From Acridotheres tristis (taxonomy: Eukaryota; Chordata; Aves; Passeriformes; Sturnidae): 64,000 nt of DNA. Position 1 is the stretch's first letter, and the number at the start of each line of letters is the position of its first letter. Positions 39,170-49,438 of the stretch are shown here, one piece after another. Under the pieces are notes generated by a model, which did no database searches, had not been told where the DNA came from, and saw nothing but the letters and a program-made list of their open reading frames with translations. Position numbers and translations under genes: made by a program. The stretch is taken from the NCBI GenBank assembly GCA_037013685.1, contig CM072894.1, positions 31,613,029-31,677,028 on the forward strand. The letters run 5' to 3'.

Positions 39170-39450
39170 GAAGGAGGAGGACGGAAGGCAGCCGGTGTTG
39201 AAACGCTGCAGGCGACAATGTCAGCAGAGCCCCTGATGCGTGGTGAGAGCAGAGCTGCCGCAGAGCTGCCACCTTCCCTCAGCAGCGGGGGTGGAAGGGA
39301 GAAGTGCAAACTGCTGCCATACTGCTGGCTTGGCACCCGTACCCACAGGCACGACGTCCAGAATGTTCTGATGGAAACTCTGCGAGCTTTTCTCCCCCTC
39401 CCCGGTGATGGTTACTCCAGGTCAAACCCTTCCGTGCAGGTTGGTGACAC
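39170..39450. promoter_or_regulatory. CpG-enriched patch, possible regulatory element
   Basis: A GC-rich section with about a dozen CpG dinucleotides in 280 bp stands out from its CpG-poor flanks. A 97-codon plus frame (39218-39511) starts in it but resembles no known protein. A weak promoter, an enhancer with low methylation, or chance composition are all possible. I cannot assign a strand. Confidence 0.35.
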
Positions 39451-41250
39451 TCAGCTCAGCTGGGTCTCACACCACACAAGCCATCTCTGTATCAGCTTGG
39501 TTTTATTCTAGTGCAGGCCATTTACACCAAAATTAGATGAATTATTAATTCACATAACCTTAATGCAAAAGGTCCTGCCATCAGTAAGGCCATGAAATAT
39601 TTTCCACAGATGGATGAGAAGTTAGTTGCACTAGAAAACTGAATTCTCTGCAAAAATAGACAATACTTGCTTTGGAGCAAAATCAAATTAAAGTATAAAC
39701 AGAGGCAGAATATAACAATTTATAGGCTGGAAAAATGTTTGTGCAGTAATAACAATATTTTAACTGTTAAATATTCATGAATATAACAGAATTTAATAAA
39801 GACAAGAAAGTTACAAATTTCAGCTGAGCTCTGGATCAGAGCTTTTCTCCTTGCTCAGATACAAGATCGCCTTCTGCTTAAAGTGGCTGTGACTGCTAAA
39901 AAGCAATTTCTGAGAGTCATGGAGTATTCAGGTTTGGGATTTTAGATCGCTTCTTTGTCTGAAAAAAAGCAAGTTAAATGTCTTTTGAAAGTGTACATGA
40001 ACTCCACCAGCCACTAAAACCTTCCTTCTAACCACACAGCTGTCACTGCACTTGTGGCTTTGTAGTTTCTGCAAAATACAAATTATAATTTTCCCTAATT
40101 AATTGTTAGTACAAGGCTTTAACAGATACTTGATTAAGATCTTGGGGCATAAACAGTTAAAGAATGTAAAGATCTGAGAAGTGTTTTTGCCTGTGGTACA
40201 GCCTTATGCTGTTTGTTTCTCAGTGACACAAAAGGGTCTTTAAATTTTTGCAGTGGGAATAATAAGCACAGAGTTCAGGTCTCACTTATGTGGCTAAGAG
40301 AAATAAAAACCAGAGGTAAAAGTGAAATCCTGACCCTGTTAACAAGTAAATGTAGAGTGTCAGGACTCGAAGTCATTCTGATTTCTCCAAGCTATAAATG
40401 TTAAAACCCACCTTTGTCTGTTTTGGAGTGGAAATGCCTCAGATTGTGTGTTCAGTAAAAACGGCTTCATTGTCTGCCATAGCTGATGAAGACACGCTCA
40501 TCTGCAGAGCAGCACAGGTACAACCAAGAGCAGAATTTGTGATCTTTGGGTTATTTGTCCAGATTCAGCCTCCAAGACAAAGTGTCACCATCTGTGAGCA
40601 AAGGTCTTGGCAGCTGTATTCCAGGTGGCCATTTAACTTGTATTAGTATAGCTTCACCCTCTGCATTGATCCCTTTGTGACAGTTTGGAGATGCCATAGA
40701 AATGGAAAGCAAGGGCACAAGGTTACTTCTCCTGCACTGGAGTCACACACATTAATATGTTTTGACCTCCTGGGATTTGGTGAAGTGGTTCATTAGTGTA
40801 GTGGAACTTATTCAAGACTCTAAGCTATTTCTGCCAGGTATTTGTCTCTATAATTACACACTTTTTTTTTCTCCTCCTCCTTTTTTTCTCCCTCCCAGAA
40901 GTACTTGTTTCTAGAAAGCTATAGGGCTAATGAGCCTGGAAATTTAAAAGAAGCCTTTATGTAATTGTTATGGCGCATTTTATATGCATTGCAGCATCAT
41001 ATTCCTATAGAGAAGAAAATCTATATTTCTCCATCATACTTTAAAGACTAATTCCCTGGAGTAATCTCCATTCTTTACTAGTTTATTCTAAATAAAATTG
41101 ATTTTTTCCTGGGAGATTAAAACCTACCTTGAAGATTGTGAATGGTTTTGTTGTGTAGGACTTTATTAATAGACTCCCTGCAGCCTAATTCTGTTTATAC
41201 AACTTGAAAACAATAAAAAGAGTTGACAGTTTTGTCAGTTGTGTTTGTTT
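39451..41250. other. AT-rich noncoding sequence with a splice-acceptor-like tract
   Basis: No gene is recognised. At 40862-40898 there is a 35-nt uninterrupted pyrimidine tract ending in CCCAG, an excellent 3' splice-site shape on the plus strand. Downstream, 21 sense codons run to a TAA at 40962-40964, and AATAAA occurs near 41091. This could be a small terminal exon, but no conserved protein is evident. Confidence 0.4.
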
Positions 41251-41269
41251 AAAAAAAAAAAAAAAAAAA
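41251..41269. repeat. Poly(A) tract, 19 bp
   Basis: An uninterrupted run of 19 A immediately precedes the CpG-rich segment. It may simply be a mononucleotide tract. No retrogene body is recognised upstream. Confidence 0.9.
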
Positions 41270-41279
41270 CAGTGAAAAA

Positions 41280-42250
41280 GGAAACGCAGAGCCCTCCTTG
41301 CCCTGGTGTAGCAAGCGCCAGCGCTGTAAACAAACTTCAGCGGAGCGTTTAGGAAGATGTGAGTCACGGCTCAGGGCAGAGCGGGCTGGTTGCTGGGTTT
41401 CTCTGTGAAATGACAAGTTCCACGGGCAGGGAGGAGCCGTGGGCTCGGTGCCGAGCAGGACACGGGGGTTTATGGCGACAGGAGGGGCGGCTGCAGGAGC
41501 CCCATGGCAGCCAGGGACCCCTGGGCTGCGGGGCACAGCGACAGGACAGCGGCTTTCTGCAGAAATACCGAAACTGTGCCTTCAGTTTGGGCTTGGGGAA
41601 AAGAGAGAAAGAGAGAGAGAGAGAGAAAGAAAGCAAGAAAGCAAAAGCAAGAAAGAAATCAAGAAATCAAGAAAGCAAGAAAGCAAGAAAGCAAGAAAGC
41701 GAGAAAGTAAGAAAGAAAGATAGAAAGAGAGAAGGAAAGAAAGAGAGAAAGAAAAGAAAAAAAAAGGAAAAAAAGAAAAGAAAGAAAAGAAAAGAAAAGA
41801 AAAGAAAAGAAAAGAAAAGAAAAGAAAAGAAAAGAAAAGAAAAGAAAAGAAAAGAAAAGAAAAGAAAAGAAAAGAAAAGAAAAGAAAAGAAAAGAAAAGA
41901 AAAGAAAAGAAAAGAAGAAAAGGCGCGCACACGGAATTAATATTCGCAATTTGCAGTGGCAATTTGCCCCGCGGAGGCGTCTGCCTGCAGGGAGCTCCTG
42001 CCTCCGAAAGGCGGGGTGAGCTCTGCACTGCCACTTAACAAATGCAGTGTTTCACTGCTAGATAGGAGTGCAAATTTACAATTCCTAGGCAATTGTATCC
42101 GAAGAAAGAGACGGGAGCTGAGATCGGGGGTGTTAATGCGGAAACATTTAATTCTAAACGTGGTTATCTTCACGGAACTGAGGATCGCTTTGCAGGTGAT
42201 CGGAGAAACTTCTCCAAGTTCTACAGTCAGACGCCTTTCTAATCTGCCTT
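41280..42250. promoter_or_regulatory. CpG island split by a purine microsatellite
   Basis: By hand count, about 19 CpGs lie in 41280-41590 and about 18 in 41924-42250. Both flanks of the purine repeat are therefore near the CpG density expected from their base composition, while the rest of the window is strongly depleted. Such preservation usually marks DNA unmethylated in the germ line, often a promoter. I see no clear TATA box or start codon context and cannot choose a strand. Frames across the island are composition artefacts. Confidence 0.5.
41596..41923. repeat. Purine-rich (GAAA)n/(AAAAG)n microsatellite
   Basis: A 328-bp compound repeat. It begins with GAGA and GAAAGCAA-type units and becomes a pure polypurine tract from about 41722. 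About 26 copies of AAAAG run between roughly 41785 and 41914. Lys/Arg/Glu-rich frames on the plus strand and Phe/Ser/Leu-rich frames on the minus strand are spurious. Long polypurine-polypyrimidine mirror-type tracts can adopt triplex (H-DNA) structure, and their assembled length is often unreliable. Confidence 0.97.
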
Positions 42251-45103
42251 ACTTTGGGAGCTGAATGAACCGTGCCTCTCCCCCCTGGCAGGGCAAACTT
42301 TTTGTTCAAGATAATTTGACAAAAGTGACTTTTGTGCTTGCCTAAATTTCCAGAAGCTTAGTTTTGGTATGGGTCAGGCTACCACAGCTGAGTTCTGACC
42401 CCGAATTCTGTCACCAAACCACTGATCTTAAAATTCCACTATTATGTTATTTAGCAGCTTCCATTCATTTAAGATTCACAGTTTAACTCAAGATACATTC
42501 TCTATTTCTGCTTCATAGTGAATGGCTTCAAATTTTGGAATTTGTACTTAAATCTCTCAGCAAACTGTTACCTTAGAACGGATAAGGATCATGCAAACGT
42601 TTTTCTATATGAAACACGATCAGAACATCTTAGGTCCTTCCTAAGAGCTTCCACTGAGTTCTTCAGCTGACAGACATGCTCAGTAGTAAGCACGCGTGTA
42701 TTCCTACTGATTTGAGTTCAAATTGGTCTTAAATTTCATCAAATAATGCTCTAATGGTGGTCTTTTAATTGTGGTAAACCAGAAGTGGCTTCAGAGATAT
42801 CAAAGCGTGATATACATTTAAGTAGCCCAAATCACGACAAATCTTGTGACACAAGCACCTTGGAGGGTTCAACCCGAAATTGTGGGAAAGTTTGTATCTA
42901 AATTCTACTGGGGTCCTGCCCATCGCCCTTAGGGATTTTTTAAATGGAGAGGTTTTGCTCTTCGGAATAAAACTGTAGGAATGCAACTTATAAGGTGTCA
43001 TCCATTCATTTGTAAAAGGGTTAAATTCCACTTTCTCTATAAAAACTCGGGAGATCTGTCCCTGGAAAGGTAGGTAAAAGTGCATTTAGAACACATAGGA
43101 ACATGTTACAAATGGGTATATCGGGAGTGGGTAACTTAAAATTGAGCCTTGGTCACAGAAATGAGGAAAAGAAATAAAACCACAATCTGTGTTTGGCTGA
43201 CCAGCAGACTGGGGGTGTGAACCAGGTAAAGGAATCTCAAGCAGTGGTAGAGGCTGAGAAGTATGAAACTTGAGAAAGGAAATGAGCTAAGTATCAGTGG
43301 TTCTGAGCAACCTGGAGGTCTCAATGATGGAAAAAGCTCTCCTATCCTCCCTAATTCAGAACTTTAAAAGTTTTCAACTTTAGTAATGTTTTGTGCTTCC
43401 CACTTGATATGGGAATTATCTTCAAAGCAGTTATCTGAAGTTTTCTGTCCACATAAAAAGGCCCCCAACAACTTAAAAGGAATACTAAGTACAACTGAAA
43501 GCAGTGTAAATCTACTCAATGCTGAGTAAAAAAATTCTCTTTTTATCTCTAAGTGCATCATTGATTCGGACACAACCACATCATAGAGTGGGAGGAAGAG
43601 AAGCTCCAGAAGGATAGATAAGAGAGAGGATAAAAAAACTCCAAAACTACTTTTTACCTCCAGGAATTATATTTAATTTTGCATGGTCTTTTAAAGTATA
43701 TTTATGTAAGACAGGATTTCTATTGAGCTAATAATAATTCAAGAAACATGCTGTTATAAATTCCTGGGATATATATTCCTAAGGTTTCTTCTTCCACCCT
43801 CTGAAAATGCATTGAACTAATAATGAATGGGGACTCCAGGCCCATAAATAGAAACACTTCGCCTCCAATTTGTTTTTGGGAGAAGTTGCTCAGTTTCATG
43901 GAATGATTTGGTCCAGGTACTGTATACAGTGACCTGGAGCTCCTTCCAGTGACACTGGAGCTCATTACAGGCATTACAGGCAGCAGGATTAATTTGTGTG
44001 AGAAAGAGGAGAAAGCTGATGCTGAAGCCTTCTGCTGTAGATAAAAACAAGAAGAGATGAAGAGTTAGACTTGTTCTCATGATAGCTTCAGTCTCACTAG
44101 TCTGATTGTTGTAATTTGGGATGTACGCACTAATGTAGAATAAAAACATATTCCAGTTTCTAGTTATTGCCTACAGTTAATATTGCCTGATGAAATACTG
44201 AATTGTTTTTTGAGTGATACACTTGCTGCTATGATACTCCCACTCCTACTAGGCCATTAAACAAAACTGGACTCATTTGCTGATCTTCTAAAAAAGATAA
44301 TATTTTGTACAATTAGCAATATCAGGAATGAATTCAATAGTGGTGAATGTTTTCTGTAGAAGTGGAGATACCACAAAAGAACAAAGTCACACTGAAAAAA
44401 ACCAAAACACAAAAAAGAACAAAAGCCACAAAAATTTATATTTGGTATTTTTTAAGAAAACAAATAGATTCTGCTTGTGGATTAAATTAAATGTACCACC
44501 AATAGAGTCAGACTAAGGTAAAAAAGGTTGCAAAAGGAGAAAATCTAATCAGATATTTTAAAGTAAGAATAACATTTGCATGCAAAAAACCTTAAGACCT
44601 CAATGAAATTTATTTGTGATGTGTTTTTCTGAAATACAATCAATGTTGTTTGAACCTGGCCTTTTTCTTGGAAAATTATTTTTGAAAATAAAGAACAGAG
44701 GTGAAAAGTGGTGTTAACATTAGCCAGCTGTAAATCTCATTAATTTAAATAATGCTGCTCTCAAAACTCATCCAACAGCAACAGCTCAGTTCAACAATTT
44801 CCTTTTCAGTCCAGTTCATTGCTGTCAGCCTTTTACCCAGTTTCCTCATCACCTCGTAGTGCACATAGAGTTGTGCTGCTCATTTTCCTTGTAGAAATGT
44901 TTGAAGGCTGTTGCTGGAGTCCATACCCTGTTCACAGAATCGAAAAGAAATTGGATTGAATGTGGTGAAAGAGGTTAATTATCACTGCTGCCAAACCCCT
45001 TGTGTGCATGTGAGCCTGATGATATGGGATAGTGAAGGTCTTTGGGAAATCCCAAACTCCTCCAATTTGTGTCCAGCATCAGTCTGCAGGAGAAAATAAT
45101 CTG
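42251..45103. other. AT-rich noncoding sequence
   Basis: No gene is recognised. At 44574-44586 is ATTTGCATGCAAA, two overlapping octamer (POU-type) words forming a palindrome; the same 13-mer recurs at 56095. The 106-codon minus frame at 42765-43085 has no recognisable domain. Confidence 0.6.
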
Positions 45104-45187
45104 TATATACATATATATATATATACACACATATACATACAAATATATATATATAGGTATGTGTGTATGTATGTATATATATATAAT
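45104..45187. repeat. TA/CA-GT compound microsatellite, self-complementary
   Basis: TA runs with CACA and CATAC on the left are mirrored by GTATGTGTG and GTATG words with TA runs on the right. The two halves are therefore largely reverse complements, and the whole forms an imperfect palindrome of about 80 bp able to extrude a hairpin or cruciform. Confidence 0.9.
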
Positions 45188-48100
45188 TACATGTTAAATT
45201 TTTACACATCCCTTGATCCTTAAGATTATTATGAAGGAACTTTTTCAGCTTCTGAGAAAGTGCTTTAAATGAAAGTGTATATTTGATATATATGTGCTTC
45301 TTAAGTTTTTGTGAAAGGTCATTTTTTTATCTGATGAAATAAGCTTTGAGAATGTACATCTACGAGACAACCAAATGAAAACAAATTCTTGCTATGTCCT
45401 ATTCGTAGTAAAAGGTGGGTAAAGAATAATTCAAGTTACTGGTAAATGAATTTTATCTTTACTTGACCTTTGTAAAGCAATAGAATAATAATCACAGGTC
45501 TCGCTCCATGGTTATTCTATTGTTTTTAGTCTCCTGCTGCTGTTCATACACACAGGTATGGTGCTTACAGATACATTATCATTTCCAAATAACTGCTTCA
45601 GGCAAACCGTTGATGGAGTGCTGCCATCTCTTGGTTATGCAAATTATATGTTGCAAGATATTGGGCACTTTTCTGAGATGGAAATGCCCTCCCTGAATAG
45701 CTTTGTTATGTGCAGGGTGATGCTAAGCTCTAATATTCAACACATTTACAGACATTTTCCATTTAATGTATCCAGCAAGGTTACCAGAGATTTTTGAGAG
45801 GCTTTGAGTTTGTCCTTCCTATTCAAGATGGGGAGGTTGGCTGCTGTTGTGAAAGTTTATCTTTAAGCTGGCAAAGGCACTGAAATGCTTTTCAGACACC
45901 TAAACATGTGGACCCCTGTTATGTAGCTGGTGATGGAGAGACCATGCACGTGTAGCTCTAATGCTTATGGTTATGTGTGCTTCGGTAATTAACAGGTAGT
46001 AATGACAAGTTGTCCTTAGTGAGAGTCAATTATCCATGACCCTACAATAAAATACAAATTAGAAAAGAACTGGCAGATGATGGGACGAGACCCCTTGGAA
46101 GTGTGGGCACAGGATGGTACCAGAGGCCACAAGATCATCAGACGAAAGAAATTTAACAGCCGCCTGAAATGTTAAAGTACCTTTTCTATAATTCTGAAAA
46201 TATTGTAGATTTAATCAAACCTCAGGCACATTTGTCCCTATGGAGTTAGGGGGAATCGAGTCAACCCACTCATGGTATTCCACGTGCAGTTGCTCACCCA
46301 GGGGCACCCATTGCCTACTCCAAGTCCTTATAAAACCACCACACTCTTCCTCAGAGTCCATTTGCCATGGCAGTTTCCTCGGGAGAGCAGGATGACAGAA
46401 AAGCTTAAGGCACTGTGCTGATTAAATGGTACACACTGAGCTTTAGCAGCCCAAATCCGAAGGAGGGAAGCTGTGCATCCCCTCTGTATGCCAGCTCCTA
46501 CATTGTATTATGCATTCTCCTCCTGGTTATTATCTTCTATAATGCAACTTTAAATTGGTTATTTATCCATGCATAAACATGTAGAAAATTCCACTTACTG
46601 GCAGCACTATTTATTCAGTTGGTGATAAGCATCTTTAAATACTCAAGGTAGGTACTTCCTGGTCTGTACAGGCTCATAACATGCCACAGATATGTTGGGT
46701 AGATTTTGGTTAGTCCTTTGATAATTTACAGAATTCTGCTTGGCTGTTTTTCTGCCTGCTAAGCAGTCACTCCACTGTTTCAGTTGGACTCAGACATAAT
46801 AATTAGGGCACAGGCTTTCAGTGATAGCCTAAAAAATGTTCCAGTCTCAGCTCCACCTACTACAACTTTCCTGGTGTCATATCCAAGGCTTTCAGTGTTG
46901 ACCTCTTTTGGAACAGTTCTAGTTTTGAAAAGGTGTGAAATGTCAATTTGATTTAAGTGGTGTTGAGCAAATAGGCTGCGTTTACACGAATACTTACAAG
47001 TTAGAGAAGTGATTGTCACTCTGTTTTAAAATAAATGGTTGAAAATATACCTCCAGCACTCTGCTCAGGGAATATGATGTCTCTAATTAGCAGAGTAAGG
47101 AAATAACACATCTGCTGTATCCTAGGGACATGATACATGTATGGGCCTGAGTAGGAAAGAAAGGAAGATACCTTCTTAATTAAGCTTTAGTTTACTTTTC
47201 CTAGTTCATCTTCCTTTGCTCAGTTGTTTATAGTAGGTGACAGCAACAGTGGGAGATGAAATAATTAAATGAGATTTTTTAAAATCCTCATTCTCAGTGT
47301 GAAAAGTGGCTGCAGTCTATGAAACACCCTGATGGTTTGCATACCCGGCTGCTCTTTCAATATTCTCAAATCTCCCATGTTCCTTCTTCAGCAGAAGCTG
47401 AGATAAATAGTCTTGCTAATTGGTTGATTCAGTTTCTCTAACATCATCCTTACCAAATTCCTTGTTAAGTGAGTGGGAAAGAAATAAAGACTGCAAAACT
47501 CTTTCAATTTTCTTGCTTTGTCTGAGTGAGGATCAAATATTCATGGAGAAAATGAAACACTTTCATGAGACTTAAAATTCAGAGTAAGTGGTTTTGAAAC
47601 TACTGCCTAAGGATGCCTTTTATAAAGCTTGGAATAAATGGTCTGTTCTTACCAGCTGTAATCCGTATGTGAGAGGTGTAGTGGGGCTACACTGAAAATC
47701 CTTTTCCTTCCCTTTCCACTTCACCAACAGTGCAACAGTTTAAAGAATGTGAAGAAATGAAGAATGTGAAGGCCTTCCAAATTCACACTTGTTATTAGAA
47801 AGGTCAGGAAACCATTTCTCCCTTGCTGGTCTCGTGTATATTTGCATGGCCAGTATGGACACCACACTTCAGCAGTGGTGTGAGGAAAACAAGGTTTTAC
47901 CTCTATCCCCTACCAGAACAGCCTGAAACTGCTGTTTAACTTTGGAATGCCTACATTTCAGGTTTCCTTCCAATGTGAAAATCTCCTGCTGTGTTGCCAG
48001 CAGCTAGGGACAATGTCACTTTTCACTGTATATATCAGAATCTTGGATGGTTTTTTTTTAGAACACTGTTTAGGTCAGAGAAGCATTTTGGAGGTAGAAT

Positions 48101-49297
48101 AGCTATGTCTGCATTATGTGAGAATTCTGAGGCACCTACAATACTAGGACAGAAATGAGATTCTCTTCTGTGAGTAAAAATAGATAAGCTGGTGTGGCTG
48201 AACTAGAAAGGCTGCAGGAAATCAGGGAAAAAATGTTTCATGGCCTTATTTAATATCCACTGATATTCATGTGCTGCATGTCAATTCTGATGAATATTTT
48301 CCATGGCCTGTAGGACAACAGTACAACCACCTGCCATGCTGATTGCATGACCTCTCAGGGGATTGTTTCTGCTCACTTACACCCTGCCAAATGAGCGGTA
48401 GTTTTCATTCCCACTTTGCTCTCTTCCTTGTAATTAATGCATTTGTGAATAGCATTGTTATTTCTTCTCATGCTTTCCACTTTTGTATGAGGAGAGTTTC
48501 TGTGCTTCTTGGACCCACATAGCGACACCCCATGCAGTTTGGGAGATGCCTTACTTTAAAAATCAGGGGTGATAATAAGTTACTCCTGTCTTCTTCAAAA
48601 AAGAAAAGAAAAGCTTTGCTTTTGATTCTTTCTAGTCACAGGTGATCGGAGGGTGCCCCATGTGAGCAGTTACCTGCTGGAAGGTTTGGAGGACAGAAGC
48701 AGCTCCCTGGAGGTGAGAGCAGCAATGTGCAGTTCAGTGTTGGTGATGAGGAAGGAAATGCTTCCTTCTCCAGAAGCCAGAGCTTGGAGGCTGACAGCGA
48801 GAGAGTGAATGAGCCAGCTCAGCTTGCACAAGGCAGCCATCAGTGGCAGAGATGGCAGTTTACCGGGAAATGGCCCTTTCATTTTCTGTGTTTGTGCTAG
48901 TAAAGGACCCTGTCAGCACACATTCACACACACAACTCTAAGTGCAACTGTCTTTGATCGATTACACTGCAAGGAGGCTGCTTGTAATTCTTTGTTTGTT
49001 CCAGTTTATATACTAGACTGTCTCTTGGTCACCTTATTATTCTGACCCTTGGGTGAATATTTAATACATAATCACGTATTTTTAGAATTTTTTTTATTTC
49101 CAGTCTCCTATATTAAAGCTAATTAATATTTATACTTTATTCAAATAGGGATGATTTTTTTCTTCTACATATTTGACCTTGTATAAGATCTTTTTTCTGC
49201 TATAAAACTGGGATGTTTTCAATCACCCCTTTCTTCACCGATTTAAATGCTGGCAGCAAGTTTTACAAGCTTTTGTTTTATTTCCCGCTCCTCTTAG
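45188..49297. other. AT-rich noncoding sequence
   Basis: No gene is recognised. A minor tandem duplication of AAGAATGTGAAG lies at 47742-47773. Otherwise I see nothing assignable. Confidence 0.6.
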
Positions 49298-49438
49298 ATG
49301 CTCCTATACAAATGTATCTCAAACAATTGGCTATGAACTATCTATATTATTCTGATCCATATGTTGGTGAAATTATATCAACAATATTTACTGCACTGAA
49401 AAGCTTTGAGAGCATCCAGCAGAACATCAACTTGCCTG
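49298..49438 (+). CDS. Candidate internal coding exon, gene unknown
   Basis: A 141-bp stretch is open in one frame and flanked by good splice signals. A pyrimidine-rich run ends in CTCTTAG just before 49298, and CTG/GTAATA follows at 49438/49439. The exon would start and end in phase 1, so it could be skipped without a frameshift. It encodes 46 full codons rich in hydrophobic and aromatic residues; a Tyr-rich segment (NYLYYSDPYVGE) is followed by a helix-like TIFTALKSFESIQQNI. I cannot match it to a family. The open frame continues on both sides (49213-49497), so chance remains quite possible. No partner exon was found nearby; a real gene would need others, perhaps beyond the window. Confidence 0.28.

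Noticed and set aside
41359..41940. Long Lys/Arg/Glu-rich plus-strand frame (193 codons) and Phe/Ser/Leu-rich minus-strand frames (up to 150 codons)
   Set aside because: They are translations of the purine microsatellite. Composition and repeat period explain them fully.
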